Source: Actinomycetota bacterium
GTDB taxonomy: Bacteria; Actinomycetota; Actinomycetes; Nanopelagicales; Nanopelagicaceae
Length of the DNA stretch: 24,756 bases
Direction of reading: 5' to 3'
Assembly (NCBI GenBank): GCA_009705185.1
Contig: WLCS01000001.1
Coordinates: 1 to 24,756 of the forward strand
The notes beneath the pieces are model-generated. The model ran no database searches. It worked only from the letters and a program-made list of their open reading frames with translations, and was not told the DNA's origin. The translations under genes were made by a program, and so were the position numbers. Numbering within the stretch: the first letter of the stretch is position 1; every line of letters begins with the position of its first letter. Below, in pieces: positions 1 through 9,260 of this stretch.

Positions 1-58
1 CGAGAATGCGCACTGGTGCATTGCGATCTGGAGAAGTCGAAATGGCGTCTTTGCTCAT
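1..58 (-). CDS. Partial CDS, probable response regulator (N-terminal 19 codons)
   Basis: An ATG at 58-56 opens a frame that stays open to the window edge and reads MSKDAISTSPDRNAPVRIL. A short polar leader followed by PVRIL is how the receiver domain of actinobacterial ANTAR response regulators (PdtaR, Rv1626 type) begins, just before the acidic AEDE pocket. As I recall, M. tuberculosis also has a tRNA-Leu gene beside this regulator, which supports the call by synteny. The start codon lies one base beyond the tRNA discriminator base, so there is no room for a separate Shine-Dalgarno. Either translation begins further in, for example at the GTG in PVR, or the RNA is processed. Only 19 codons are visible, so the family is an inference. 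Confidence 0.4.
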   Translation of the reverse strand, partial: MSKDAISTSPDRNAPVRIL

Positions 59-59
59 G

Positions 60-132
60 TGCCTCGAGTCGGATTCGAACCGACACTATGCAGTGTTTGA
101 GACTGCCCTCTCTACCGTTGGAGTACCGAGGC
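60..132 (-). tRNA. tRNA with anticodon CAA (Leu), class I-like short variable loop
   Basis: The minus strand folds as a cloverleaf. The acceptor pairs GCCTCG with CGAGGC plus a G-U at position 7. The D loop carries GG and the D stem is CTC/GAG. The anticodon stem GCAGT/ACTGC encloses the loop CTCAAAC, giving anticodon CAA. The variable loop is only ATAGT, and the T arm is GTCGG, TTCGAAT, CCGAC. The discriminator is A and CCA is not encoded. CAA reads leucine codon TTG, and A73 fits leucine, but leucine tRNAs normally have a long class II variable arm, which is absent here. The repeated GAGAG permits two registers for the D stem. The gene lies between pyk and the partial regulator. Confidence 0.88.
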
Positions 133-135
133 GTA

Positions 136-171
136 CTCCCCTATCGTATGGGAAGAGCGGGCGGATTCGAA
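136..171 (-). promoter_or_regulatory. Candidate promoter for the CAA tRNA
   Basis: On the minus strand a TACGAT hexamer (148-143) fits the TANNNT form of a -10 box. TTCGAA (171-166) lies 17 bases upstream as a weak -35. Initiation about 7 bases below the -10 would fall near 136, only a few bases before the tRNA 5' end at 132. The -35 part overlaps the pyk stop region. This is a pattern match only. Confidence 0.3.
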
Positions 172-176
172 ATTAA

Positions 177-1619
177 TTATTTGCGATATGCGGCAACAAC
201 ACCATTTACGGCATCGCCGACGGTGTGAACACGCATTGCATTTGTAGAACCTGGGATTCCTGGAGGAGACCCAGCAACAATCATTACTGATTCGCCAATT
301 TCTGCGCGCTTTCCTTCGATCAACATTTTGTCTGCCTGCAACACCATTTCATCGGTGTGCTTCACCATCGGTGTTACCAAAGGCTCGACTCCCCATGAAA
401 GTGCAAGGCGGTTATATGTTCCGATCTCAGGTGTGATTGCAAGAATTGGAATTGGTGAACGAAGACGAGAGATGCGTCGTGCTGAATCACCTGATTGTGT
501 GAAAGTAACTAAGAATTTTGCACCAACAATGAGACCCACTTCAGCTGCTGCCTTAGTGATGGCTCCACCCTTTGTACGTGGGTTATTAGAAAGTGGACGA
601 ATACGATCGAGTCCAAGTTCTTCTGTACGTTCGATGATGCGAGCCATTGTTTCAACGGCTTGAATTGCGAATTCGCCAACTGAAGTTTCTCCAGAAAGCA
701 TCAGGGCATCTGCGCCATCTAGGACAGCATTTGCGCAATCTGTTGCCTCAGCACGAGTTGGCGATGAATTGGTGATCATTGAATCAAGCATTTGTGTCGC
801 AACGATGACTGGCTTTGCGGCATCACGAGAAAGTTCTACGCAGCGCTTTTGAACCATTGGCACATCTTCAATAGGAAGCTCTACGCCAAGATCTCCACGA
901 GCCACCATGATGCCATCAAAGGCGGCAACGATCTCTGCGAGATTCTCAACAGCTTGTGGCTTTTCAATCTTTGCAATAACCGGAACACGGATTCCGACTT
1001 CGTCCATGATTGCATGCACATCTTTTACATCTGCAGCATTTCGCACAAATGAGAGAGCGATGAAATCTGCGCCAGCGCGAAGTCCCCAACGTAGATCATC
1101 TTCATCTTTTTCTGACATTGCCGGAACTGAGACAGCAACACCAGGCAGATTGATGCCCTTGTTATTGCTGACCGCACCTGGCTGGATGCACTTTGTAATG
1201 ACATCGTTGCCTTTAACTTCAATTACTTCGACAGTTACTTTTCCATCGTCAATAAGAATGCGATCTCCGGCTTTGCAATCTCCTGGCAGACCTTTATATG
1301 TAGTTCCAACGCGCTCTTTAGTGCCTGCGACATCATCGGTTGTAATCGTGAAAATGTCTCCACGAGCTAAATCGTGAGGACCATTTTCAAATCGAGCTAA
1401 GCGAATCTTTGGCCCTTGAAGGTCTACAAGAATCGCGACTGCTTTACCGGCTTCTTTCGCTGCTGAGCGGACTCGGTCAAGACGTGCTTGATGTTCTTCG
1501 TAAGAGCCATGTGAAAGATTCAGACGCGCCATGTTCATACCGGCTGCAATGAGCTCCTTTACTTTCTCTGGAGACTCAACTGCTGGACCCATTGTGCAAA
1601 CAATTTTCGCGCGACGCAT
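177..1619 (-). CDS. pyk: Pyruvate kinase
   Basis: This 480-residue cytoplasmic enzyme converts phosphoenolpyruvate and ADP to pyruvate and ATP, the last step of glycolysis. The (beta/alpha)8 domain begins at once (RRAKIVCTMGPA), with substrate residues R32 and N34 in ARLNLSHG, the lid domain at roughly 75-165, catalytic K217 and metal ligand E219 in AKIEK, D243 in VARGDLG, and T275 in VIVATQ. The C-terminal regulatory domain covers about 350-480. The segment DLQGPKIRL has Leu, Gln, Lys and Leu (67, 68, 71, 74) where the K+-independent class of pyruvate kinases has them; K+-dependent enzymes carry Glu at the Lys position. The ATG is preceded by AAGG at about 8 bases. gltD ends 39 bases upstream, so co-transcription with gltBD is possible. 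Confidence 0.97.
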   Translation of the reverse strand: MRRAKIVCTMGPAVESPEKVKELIAAGMNMARLNLSHGSYEEHQARLDRVRSAAKEAGKAVAILVDLQGPKIRLARFENGPHDLARGDIFTITTDDVAGTKERVGTTYKGLPGDCKAGDRILIDDGKVTVEVIEVKGNDVITKCIQPGAVSNNKGINLPGVAVSVPAMSEKDEDDLRWGLRAGADFIALSFVRNAADVKDVHAIMDEVGIRVPVIAKIEKPQAVENLAEIVAAFDGIMVARGDLGVELPIEDVPMVQKRCVELSRDAAKPVIVATQMLDSMITNSSPTRAEATDCANAVLDGADALMLSGETSVGEFAIQAVETMARIIERTEELGLDRIRPLSNNPRTKGGAITKAAAEVGLIVGAKFLVTFTQSGDSARRISRLRSPIPILAITPEIGTYNRLALSWGVEPLVTPMVKHTDEMVLQADKMLIEGKRAEIGESVMIVAGSPPGIPGSTNAMRVHTVGDAVNGVVAAYRK

Positions 1620-1658
1620 GTGGCTACCTTATCTTTGGTTGTTGTGTACTAACGAGTT

Positions 1659-3113
1659 CTAAACGGTTAACGATCGGGTTGTAGGTTCAATCGGCGCAGG
1701 AAGTTGTGTCTCCCCTGCCAAATAACGGTCCACTGCAGCGGCCGCAGAACGTCCTTCGGCAATTGCCCAGACAATCAGCGATTGACCACGTCCAGCATCT
1801 CCGGCTACGAAAATTCCTTCCTCTGAAGATTGGAAGTTTTCATCACGCTTGATGTTTCCGCGATCATCTAGTGCTACTTCTAATTGGTCGATGAGAGCTG
1901 ACTTTTCTGGCCCTGTGAATCCCATTGCAAGGAATACAAAATCTGCTGGAATTTCTTTTTCAGTTCCTGGAACTGGTTCGAACTTTCCATTTTCGAACTT
2001 TGTCTCAATAATTTTGAGCGCTTTGAGATTTCCATTTCCATCGCCAACAAATTCTTGAGTACTGACAGAGAAGACTCGGTTATCAAGTTCTTCGTGCGCG
2101 CTGGATACGCGATAAATCATTGGATAAGTCGGCCATGGTTGTGCAGATGGTCGCTCTTCTGTTGGGCGAGGCATGATCTCGAGTTGAGTAACACTTGCAG
2201 CACCTTGACGCACTGATGTCCCAAGACAGTCAGCCCCAGTATCTCCGCCACCCAAAATAACTACATGCTTTCCAGCAACGTTGATAGGCGGCTCTTTTAC
2301 TTCACCCAGTGCTTGCTTGTTGCCCCATGGCAAGAATTCCATCGCTTGATAAATTCCTTTATTTTCGCGACCCGGAATCGACAAATCACGCCATTGAGTT
2401 GCACCGATTGATAAAACAATTGCGTCGTACTTTGTGCGCAATTGAGAACCAGTGAGATCTACACCCACATTTACACCTGGACGAAAGCGTGTGCCTTCTT
2501 GTTCCATCTGTGCAAGTCTGCGATCGACGATGTGCTTCTCCATTTTGAATTCAGGAATTCCATAACGCAACAATCCGCCAATTTTTTCAGCGCGCTCGTA
2601 GACAGCGACTGTGTGGCCTGCGCGAGTAAGTTGTTGCGCAGCTGCAAGTCCGGCAGGTCCTGACCCAATGACTGCAACTGTCTTTCCAGTCAGACGCTCT
2701 GGAGCTAGTGGCTTTACATTGTTTGCATCGAATGCTTCTTCGATTGTGCGAAGTTCGATTTGTTTAATCGTCACTGCATCCCGATTGATTCCGACAACGC
2801 ATGCTGTTTCACATGGTGCTGGACAAAGGCGACCAGTAAATTCTGGGAAATTATTTGTTGCGTGCAAGCGATCGATAGCTTCATTCTTATCGCCACGCCA
2901 CATCAAGTCATTCCATTCAGGAATCAAGTTGCCAAGCGGGCACCCAGAATGACAGAAGGGAATTCCACAATCCATGCAACGACCAGCTTGCTTCTGCAAA
3001 TGCTCAATAGATTGCGGTTCGTAGACTTCACGCCAATCTTGAATACGAACATCAACGGGACGTCGCTTGGGAGTCTCGCGAGGAGTTGTCATAAATCCTT
3101 TTGGATCAGCCAT
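1659..3113 (-). CDS. gltD: Glutamate synthase (NADPH) small subunit
   Basis: The beta subunit of glutamate synthase passes electrons from NADPH through FAD and iron-sulfur clusters to GltB. It has 484 residues from the ATG at 3113 ([11 protein letters not shown]). Two cysteine groups near the N-terminus (C46, C49, C54, C58 and C97, C101, C105) form the 4Fe-4S region. An FAD-binding motif VIGSGPAG lies at about 148-155 and an NADPH motif GGGDTG at about 288-293, and the C-terminal [12 protein letters not shown] closes the FAD site. A longer frame starting at a TTG (3122) is less likely, because a strong GGAGG would then touch the start codon. With ATG 3113 the spacing is 9 bases and the gene overlaps the gltB stop by 8 bases (ATGGCTGA), indicating coupled translation of the two subunits. 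Confidence 0.96.
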   Translation of the reverse strand: MADPKGFMTTPRETPKRRPVDVRIQDWREVYEPQSIEHLQKQAGRCMDCGIPFCHSGCPLGNLIPEWNDLMWRGDKNEAIDRLHATNNFPEFTGRLCPAPCETACVVGINRDAVTIKQIELRTIEEAFDANNVKPLAPERLTGKTVAVIGSGPAGLAAAQQLTRAGHTVAVYERAEKIGGLLRYGIPEFKMEKHIVDRRLAQMEQEGTRFRPGVNVGVDLTGSQLRTKYDAIVLSIGATQWRDLSIPGRENKGIYQAMEFLPWGNKQALGEVKEPPINVAGKHVVILGGGDTGADCLGTSVRQGAASVTQLEIMPRPTEERPSAQPWPTYPMIYRVSSAHEELDNRVFSVSTQEFVGDGNGNLKALKIIETKFENGKFEPVPGTEKEIPADFVFLAMGFTGPEKSALIDQLEVALDDRGNIKRDENFQSSEEGIFVAGDAGRGQSLIVWAIAEGRSAAAAVDRYLAGETQLPAPIEPTTRSLTV

Positions 3114-6100
3114 TTGCTGCAACCTCCATTACATATTCATCAACTGGTAAACCTTCACGAGTCGCTTTCTCAATTGCCTCGAGAACGCGAGCGTAATCTC
3201 GTGGCATGATTAATGAGAAGCGTGATATTTGTGAATCCCAATCCTTAAGCAAGCTCTCTGCAACTTCAGATCCTGTTTCAACGTGGAATGAAGAGATGAG
3301 TCCGCGCAAGATTTCCTTCTGATCTGCAGGAACTGCAAGAACATCAACCATCTCGGTGTTCACCACAGCAGTATTGAGATCTAGAACAAATGCACGACCG
3401 CCAGACATGCCTGCTGCAATATTGCGGCCTGTGCGTCCAAGAATCACAACGGTTCCACCTGTCATGTATTCAAGTGCGTGATCTCCTACGCCTTCAACGA
3501 TTGCAGTTGCACCAGAGTTACGAACACAGAATCGTTCTCCTGCGAGCCCTCTAATAAAGATTTCACCAGAAGTAGCTCCGTAACCGATCACATTTCCAGC
3601 AATAACATTCTCTTCTGAAACAAAGGTTGCCTTCTCATCTGGGCGAACAACAACTCGACCGCCAGAAATACCCTTGCCTACATAATCATTTGCATCTCCG
3701 TAGAGTCGAAGAGCTAGACCTTGAGGAATAAATGCACCAAGTGACTGTCCAGCAGAACCGTGAAGCGTGACATCAATTGTTCCTGAAGGAAGTCCTTCTG
3801 CTCCATAGCGACGAGTGATTTCTGCACCCAACATGGTTCCGACAGTGCGGTTGACGTTGCGTACAGGAACATCAATGCGAACTGGCTCACCCTTTTCGAG
3901 AGCTGCCTTGGATAACTCAATTAACTTATTATCAAGTGCTGCTGCTAATCCATGATCCTGCTTTGTTGTGTTGTGTAATGGAGAATCCACATCTGGGCGA
4001 ACAAGAAGTGGTGAAAGATCTAAACCACTTGCTTTCCAGTGATCAACAGCATCGCGAGTATCAAGATATTCGACATGACCAATCGCTTCTTGAAGAGTCT
4101 TGAACCCAAGTGAAGCCAGGATTTCGCGAACTTCTTCGGCGATGTATTCAAAGAATGTTTCAACAAACTCTGGCTTACCAGTGAACTTCTTGCGAAGTTC
4201 TGGGTTTTGAGTGGCAACACCAACGGGACATGTATCCAAGTGACAGACGCGCATCATGATGCAACCAGAAACAACCAATGGAGCCGTTGCAAATCCATAT
4301 TCTTCAGCGCCAAGAAGTGCTGCGATGACAACATCGCGACCAGTCTTAAGCTGACCATCTGCTTGAACAACAATGCGATCGCGCAGGTTGTTAAGTAACA
4401 AAGTCTGCTGTGTTTCAGCAAGTCCGAGTTCCCATGGTGCGCCGGCGTGCTTGAGTGAAGTCAGAGGTGAAGCACCGGTTCCGCCATCGTGGCCAGAGAT
4501 CAGAACGACATCTGCGTGCGCTTTCGAAACTCCAGCGGCAACAGTTCCGACACCCACTTCTGCAACAAGCTTGACGTGTACACGTGCATCTTTATTTGCA
4601 TTCTTAAGGTCATGAATCAATTGCGCTAAATCTTCGATCGAATAAATATCGTGGTGAGGAGGAGGTGAAATAAGTCCAACTCCCGGAGTTGAATAACGTG
4701 CTTTAGCAACCCATGGATAGACCTTGTATCCAGGAAGCTGTCCACCTTCACCAGGCTTTGCTCCTTGTGCAATCTTGATCTGAATATCAGTTGCATTGAT
4801 CAAGTAATTACTTGTCACACCAAAGCGGCCAGATGCAACTTGCTTAATGGCGCTCTTCTTAGAATCTCCGTTAGCAAGCGGGATAAATCGTGCAGGATCT
4901 TCTCCGCCTTCACCGGTGTTGGATTTAGCACCCAGGCGGTTCATAGCTATTGCAAGAGTTTCGTGAACTTCTTGAGAAACGGAACCGTAAGACATAGCAC
5001 CTGTTGAGAATCGCTTTACGATTTCAGAGATTGGCTCAACCTGGTCAATTGAAATTGGAGCACGTTCTCCATCTTTAAATTTAAAGAGACCGCGCAATGT
5101 CATGAGCGTCTTACTTTGATCATTTACCTTGTCGGTATAACGCTTGAAAATGTCGTAACGCTTATTGCGTGTTGAATGCTGAAGTGCGAAAACAGTTTCA
5201 GGGTTGAACAAGTGTGGTTCGCCATCGCGACGCCACTGGTATTCACCACCCACTGCTAAGCGCTTTGCACCTGGAATTTCTCCGCCGACTGGATATGCAA
5301 AGTGATGACGCTTAATAGTTTCTTCAGCAATAACATCAAGATCAACGCCACCTAGACGAGAAGTTGTGCCGACGAAGAATTCATCGACAACATCTTGTGC
5401 AAGACCAATGGCTTCGAAAACCTGAGCGCCTGTGTAGGACGCAATTGTTGAAATACCCATCTTCGACATGACCTTAAGAACTCCCTTACCGAGAGCTTTA
5501 ATGACATTGCGAACAGCTTTTTCAGGGGTGATGCCAGAGATTATTCCTTGGTTCACTAAATCTTCTGCTGTCTCCATTACAAGGTATGGGTTAACTGCCG
5601 CTGCGCCATAACCAATAAGGAGTGCAACGTGGTGAACTTCGCGGACATCTCCGGCTTCAACAACAAGACCAACTTTTGTACGTGTCTTCTCGCGAATCAG
5701 ATGGTGGTGCACCGCTGCTGTAAGAAGCAGAGATGGAATTGGGCAATCTTCAGCATCACCATCGCGGTCAGAGAGAACAATGACGCGGGCACCTTCTGTA
5801 ATTGCTTGCGAAACTTCCTTCTTGATTTCTTCTAAACGTGTACGAAGTGTGTTGCCATCACCTGTAACTGGGAAAAGTCCTCGAACAACGTATGACTGCA
5901 GACCTGGATAGTCATCATCGGCATTGACGTGAATGATTTTCGCAAGTTCGTCGTTATCTATCACTGGAAACGCGAGTGAAATTTGTTTACAGGATTCAGG
6001 TCCTGGATCGAGCAAATTATGTTCTGGTCCAATGGAGCCACCAAGACTTGTGACCAACTCTTCACGAATTGCATCAAGTGGTGGGTTAGTTACCTGAGCA

Positions 6101-7623
6101 AATAGCTGTGTGAAGTAATCAAAGAGTAAGCGTGGCTTTGCAGAGAGCGCGGCAATAGGAGTATCGGTTCCCATTGATCCGAGTGCTTCTCCCCCACCTT
6201 TTGCCATCGGAGTCACAATGATTTTGATTTCTTCTTCTGTGTAACCAAATGCTTTCTGGCGGCGAATAACTGATTTGTGAGGATAAATAATGTGTTCGCG
6301 TGAAGGAAGATCAGAAAGTTTGATCATTCCATCAGCAAGCCACTTTCCATATGGCGCTGCATCGGCCAAAGAATCTTTAATTTCATCATCTTCGATGATG
6401 CGACCAGCTTCGATATCTACCAAGAACATCTTTCCTGGCTGCAGGCGACCTTTACGAACAATCTTTTCTGCTGGGAAATCTAAAACGCCAACTTCAGAAG
6501 CAAGCACAACAAGCCCATCATCTGTCACCCAGAATCTAGATGGACGAAGACCATTGCGATCAAGAACCGCACCTACTTGATGTCCGTCAGTAAATGTTAC
6601 GCACGCTGGTCCATCCCATGGTTCCATCAGTGATGCATGGAATGCGTAGAACTCACGACGCTTTGCAGACATTGTTGCGTGGTTTTCCCATGCTTCAGGA
6701 ATCATCATCAGAACTGCATGTGGCAGCGAACGCCCGCCAAGATAGAGAAGTTCTAGAACTTCATCAAATGAAGCTGAGTCAGAACCTGACATTTCGACAA
6801 TTGGGAAGAGTCTTTTGAGGTCTCCGCCAATAACATCACTTTCCAGAAGTGATTCGCGGGCGCGCATCCAGTTACGGTTTCCTTTAACGGTGTTGATTTC
6901 GCCGTTGTGTGCAATAAAACGATATGGGTGCGCAAGTGGCCAAGATGGAAAAGTGTTTGTAGAAAAACGTGAGTGAACGAGTGCAAGTGGTGAGACAACT
7001 CGTGAATCGCTCAAATCTGGGAAGAATTCCTCAAGCTGACCCGTTGTGAGCATTCCTTTGTACACAATTGTTTGTGATGACAGTGAAGAGAAGTAAAGAT
7101 CAAGGGCGTGTTCTGCGCGCTTACGAAGAGCAAAAGCTAAACGATCTAGTGCGATACCTGATTCATTCTTTTTGCCAGCGACAAAAAGCTGTTCAAATTT
7201 TGGCATGACAGAAACCGCAGTCTTGCCAAGAGATTTCGAATTAATTGGAAGCTCGCGCCAACCTAAAACTGTCAGGCCTTCTTCGGTTGCAATCTTTTCG
7301 ATATCGCTCTGGACTTCAGCACCTTGAGCAATGAATGCGATACCGGTTGCATAAGATCCTTCTGCAGGGAGATCGAATTTTGTTTCAGCGCGATAGAAAG
7401 CATCAGGTACGCGAATAAGAATTCCTGCACCATCTCCGCTATCTGGTTCAGCACCTGATGCACCACGGTGTTCAAGATTGCGAAGTGCAGTCAGAGCTTT
7501 TTCAACAATGTCGTGTGTGGCAACTTTGTTAAGGGTGGCAACCATCGCAACGCCGCATGCGTCATGTTCCTGCGCAGGATCGTAGAGACCCTGTGCTGCG
7601 GGGTAATTTGATGAAAGTGCCAT
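3106..7623 (-). CDS. gltB: Glutamate synthase large subunit
   Basis: The 1505-residue alpha subunit makes two glutamates from glutamine and 2-oxoglutarate. The N-terminal class II glutamine amidotransferase domain has its nucleophile at C23 (HDACGVAM), so a 22-residue propeptide should be removed. R219 in VHSRFSTN and N240-G241 in IAHNGEIN complete that site. A central domain follows, then the FMN-binding synthase barrel at about 850-1200 with [16 protein letters not shown] and [13 protein letters not shown]1121, C1127 and C1132 fit the 3Fe-4S ligands. The C-terminal GXGXG beta-helix domain is at about 1260-1480. Length matches the bacterial family. Start is ATG with AAGGA 9 bases upstream, itself inside a hairpin. 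gltD follows with an 8-base overlap, as expected for a heteromeric enzyme. Confidence 0.98.
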   Translation of the reverse strand: MALSSNYPAAQGLYDPAQEHDACGVAMVATLNKVATHDIVEKALTALRNLEHRGASGAEPDSGDGAGILIRVPDAFYRAETKFDLPAEGSYATGIAFIAQGAEVQSDIEKIATEEGLTVLGWRELPINSKSLGKTAVSVMPKFEQLFVAGKKNESGIALDRLAFALRKRAEHALDLYFSSLSSQTIVYKGMLTTGQLEEFFPDLSDSRVVSPLALVHSRFSTNTFPSWPLAHPYRFIAHNGEINTVKGNRNWMRARESLLESDVIGGDLKRLFPIVEMSGSDSASFDEVLELLYLGGRSLPHAVLMMIPEAWENHATMSAKRREFYAFHASLMEPWDGPACVTFTDGHQVGAVLDRNGLRPSRFWVTDDGLVVLASEVGVLDFPAEKIVRKGRLQPGKMFLVDIEAGRIIEDDEIKDSLADAAPYGKWLADGMIKLSDLPSREHIIYPHKSVIRRQKAFGYTEEEIKIIVTPMAKGGGEALGSMGTDTPIAALSAKPRLLFDYFTQLFAQVTNPPLDAIREELVTSLGGSIGPEHNLLDPGPESCKQISLAFPVIDNDELAKIIHVNADDDYPGLQSYVVRGLFPVTGDGNTLRTRLEEIKKEVSQAITEGARVIVLSDRDGDAEDCPIPSLLLTAAVHHHLIREKTRTKVGLVVEAGDVREVHHVALLIGYGAAAVNPYLVMETAEDLVNQGIISGITPEKAVRNVIKALGKGVLKVMSKMGISTIASYTGAQVFEAIGLAQDVVDEFFVGTTSRLGGVDLDVIAEETIKRHHFAYPVGGEIPGAKRLAVGGEYQWRRDGEPHLFNPETVFALQHSTRNKRYDIFKRYTDKVNDQSKTLMTLRGLFKFKDGERAPISIDQVEPISEIVKRFSTGAMSYGSVSQEVHETLAIAMNRLGAKSNTGEGGEDPARFIPLANGDSKKSAIKQVASGRFGVTSNYLINATDIQIKIAQGAKPGEGGQLPGYKVYPWVAKARYSTPGVGLISPPPHHDIYSIEDLAQLIHDLKNANKDARVHVKLVAEVGVGTVAAGVSKAHADVVLISGHDGGTGASPLTSLKHAGAPWELGLAETQQTLLLNNLRDRIVVQADGQLKTGRDVVIAALLGAEEYGFATAPLVVSGCIMMRVCHLDTCPVGVATQNPELRKKFTGKPEFVETFFEYIAEEVREILASLGFKTLQEAIGHVEYLDTRDAVDHWKASGLDLSPLLVRPDVDSPLHNTTKQDHGLAAALDNKLIELSKAALEKGEPVRIDVPVRNVNRTVGTMLGAEITRRYGAEGLPSGTIDVTLHGSAGQSLGAFIPQGLALRLYGDANDYVGKGISGGRVVVRPDEKATFVSEENVIAGNVIGYGATSGEIFIRGLAGERFCVRNSGATAIVEGVGDHALEYMTGGTVVILGRTGRNIAAGMSGGRAFVLDLNTAVVNTEMVDVLAVPADQKEILRGLISSFHVETGSEVAESLLKDWDSQISRFSLIMPRDYARVLEAIEKATREGLPVDEYVMEVAANG
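3113..3127 (-). promoter_or_regulatory. gltD ribosome-binding site that fixes the start codon
   Basis: GGAGG (3127-3123) lies 9 bases before ATG 3113 and inside the last codons of gltB. It rules out the TTG at 3122-3120 as a start, because that codon immediately follows the Shine-Dalgarno. Confidence 0.75.
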
Positions 7624-7629
7624 AACCCG

Positions 7630-7660
7630 TTGTCCTTTTTTAGTGTTACAAAAGGGACAA
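7630..7660 (-). promoter_or_regulatory. Inverted repeat over the gltB ribosome-binding site
   Basis: On the minus strand TTGTCC, a one-base C bulge and TTTT can pair with AAAA and GGACAA across a 10-base loop, GTAACACTAA. That makes about 10 base pairs. The 3' arm holds the AAGGA Shine-Dalgarno (7637-7633) of gltB. Folding in the mRNA would hide the site. A DNA operator is also possible. No U-run follows, so a terminator is unlikely. Confidence 0.5.
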
Positions 7661-7727
7661 CTTTGGCCCGACTAAATATGTACTACTTGTATCGCGAACT
7701 GCTGGGAAAGCGTAGCAAGGGGGTGCT
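7661..7727 (-). promoter_or_regulatory. gltB upstream region, probable promoter
   Basis: This gap between the metal transporter stop and the gltB leader is the widest in the window apart from small overlaps. The minus strand has an AT-rich patch (TACATATTTAGT, about 7683-7671) that could hold a -10 element, but no hexamer pair is convincing. I see no clear terminator for the upstream gene and no full GlnR-type box. Confidence 0.25.
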
Positions 7728-8441
7728 TTAGATGCCACTCACATGCAGGACTTGTCCGATTCCTGCGGTGATGGCCATGCCGAGAATGCCGCCCCCGATT
7801 ACGCGCAGGGTAGGAATCAAGATTTTTGAGCCAGCGGTGCGCGCACTAATGATGCCCGTAGCTACGAGGCCAAGGATTGTGAACCCGACGATGCTTGTTG
7901 CGGCCGCTCCTGAAGATGGAGCGAATGCGCCGGCAAATGGAATTAAGCCGCCACCAGTAAATGAAAGTGCTGATGCAACTGCGGCTTGTACTGGACGTGC
8001 TTTCGTATGTGGATGCTGACCAAGTTCATCGCGAAGATGTGCTTCGAGAGGATCTTTCTTATGCATCGCATCAACAACTTGCACTGCAAGTTCGCGTGAT
8101 AGACCGCGTTCCATATAGATATGTACAAGTTCTTCGAATTCACCTTCTGGATCAATTGCCAAGTGTTGAATTTCAAGGAGGCGATCAGATTCTTCAATAT
8201 CATTTTGCGAACGAACCGATACGTATTCGCCAACAGCCATAGACATTGCACCTGCTGCGATTCCAGCTGCACCTGCGGTGACTAAGAAACCTTGTTCGCC
8301 AGATTTTGCAGCGGCAACACCAATCATCAAACTCGCAGTAGAGACCAATCCATCATTTGCTCCAAGAACAGCAGCACGTAACCAACCCGCACGGTGAGTG
8401 CGGTGATGCAAGTTGCGTTGATAGACATCTTCTAAAGCCAT
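7728..8441 (-). CDS. VIT1/CCC1-family Fe2+/Mn2+ transporter
   Basis: A 237-residue integral membrane protein of the VIT/DUF125 family, which moves Fe2+ or Mn2+ across membranes. Family motifs are LGANDGLVSTASLMIGVA (about 26-43, first helix, D30) and MSMAVGEYVSVRSQNDIE (about 66-83, second helix with E72). A charged cytoplasmic segment of about 85-145 is rich in Glu with a Met (EFEELVHIYMERGLS), the type of helix that binds metal in plant VIT1. Three hydrophobic helices follow (about 150-237). Five helices in all is normal. Its ATG lies 9 bases after the lgt stop, with no strong Shine-Dalgarno, so it is probably the last gene of the his-trp-lgt unit. Metal specificity cannot be read from the sequence. 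Confidence 0.88.
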   Translation of the reverse strand: MALEDVYQRNLHHRTHRAGWLRAAVLGANDGLVSTASLMIGVAAAKSGEQGFLVTAGAAGIAAGAMSMAVGEYVSVRSQNDIEESDRLLEIQHLAIDPEGEFEELVHIYMERGLSRELAVQVVDAMHKKDPLEAHLRDELGQHPHTKARPVQAAVASALSFTGGGLIPFAGAFAPSSGAAATSIVGFTILGLVATGIISARTAGSKILIPTLRVIGGGILGMAITAGIGQVLHVSGI

Positions 8442-8450
8442 ATGAAAAGT

Positions 8451-9257
8451 CTACCGTGAAGTGCGTGAAATCTTGAGAAAGGCAGCTGTAGCGCCCGCCA
8501 CAACGAGGAGCGCAACGTATTGATTGAGTCGAAGTCCTGCCCATTGGTGCGCTCTATCAATACGAATACTTTCGATAAAGAAACGTCCTATGGCGTAGAG
8601 GAAAACATATTGAGTAAATATTGCACCGGGCTTGTTGTCAACCCGTCGCGAAATGAGGAAGAAGGCAATCAGTAAACACCAGAGAGATTCGTAGAGAAAA
8701 GTTGGATGAAAAGTTTCGAAATTTTCAAAGCCAACCGGACGTGCATAGTCCGGAATCGCAAGTGCCCATGGTGCCTGAAGTGGTCTTCCAAATAGCTCTG
8801 CATTAAACCAATTTCCCCAACGTCCTAAAGCTTGCGCAATCAAAATTGCCGGAGCAAGTGCATCAGCAAAAGTTAAGAAGCTCGGAAGAACTTTCTCCTT
8901 AGCAAGATTTCTATATGCAAAATATGCACCGACGGCGCCAAGTGAAATCGCTCCCCAAATGCCGAGGCCACCATTCCAAATTTTTACAATTTCGACTGGA
9001 TTGCCAGAGGATCCAAAATAATCTTCTGGCGTAGTGATGACGTGATAGAGGCGGCCACCTATGACGCCCGCAGGGACAGCAATGATTGCAACATCGGCGA
9101 CAACACCAAAACCATTTTCTGCGCGTTCAAGAAATCGCTTGTTACCAAGCCAGATTGCAAGCGCTACTCCGACAATGATGCACAAGGCATACATGTGAAT
9201 CGTGAGTGGACCAATTTCAAACGCTGAAGTTGTCGGCGTTGGAATTGAAAAGCGCAA
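8451..9257 (-). CDS. lgt: Prolipoprotein diacylglyceryl transferase
   Basis: A 268-residue multi-helix membrane enzyme that transfers a diacylglyceryl group from phosphatidylglycerol to the lipobox cysteine of prolipoproteins. Motifs include GGRLYH (H72), WNGGLGIWG, and the Lgt signature GRWGNWFNAELFG with R146, N149 and E154 matching essential R143, N146 and E151 of E. coli. HPTFLYES and the late R in ESIRID also fit. The start is TTG at 9257, three bases after the preceding stop. No ATG lies early enough to keep the conserved N-terminal SIPTP and first helix. Only a weak GGAT precedes it, so translation is probably coupled to the upstream gene. trpA-lgt adjacency is common in Actinobacteria, but here two redox genes sit between them. 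Confidence 0.97.
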   Translation of the reverse strand: MRFSIPTPTTSAFEIGPLTIHMYALCIIVGVALAIWLGNKRFLERAENGFGVVADVAIIAVPAGVIGGRLYHVITTPEDYFGSSGNPVEIVKIWNGGLGIWGAISLGAVGAYFAYRNLAKEKVLPSFLTFADALAPAILIAQALGRWGNWFNAELFGRPLQAPWALAIPDYARPVGFENFETFHPTFLYESLWCLLIAFFLISRRVDNKPGAIFTQYVFLYAIGRFFIESIRIDRAHQWAGLRLNQYVALLVVAGATAAFLKISRTSR

Positions 9258-9260
9258 GAA

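Noticed and set aside
133..176. Possible terminator between pyk and the tRNA (CCC/GGG dyad around 138-153)
   Set aside because: The stem is only about 3-4 bp and no T-run follows on the minus strand.
16..228. 70-codon plus-strand ORF at the left edge
   Set aside because: It runs through the tRNA in antisense and into the pyk 3' end, and has no recognisable domain.
792..1377. Plus-strand ORFs of 86 and 156 codons opposite pyk
   Set aside because: They are antisense shadows of a conserved pyk coding region, low in complexity and without a family match.
2611..3209. Plus-strand ORFs of 113 and 149 codons opposite gltD
   Set aside because: They overlap highly conserved gltD and the gltB end in antisense. 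Their composition is what complementing those codons would give.
7641..7655. Possible GlnR box in the gltB leader (GTAAC followed by A-rich sequence)
   Set aside because: Only one half-site resembles the GTnAC-n6-GAAAC pattern; the second element is missing.
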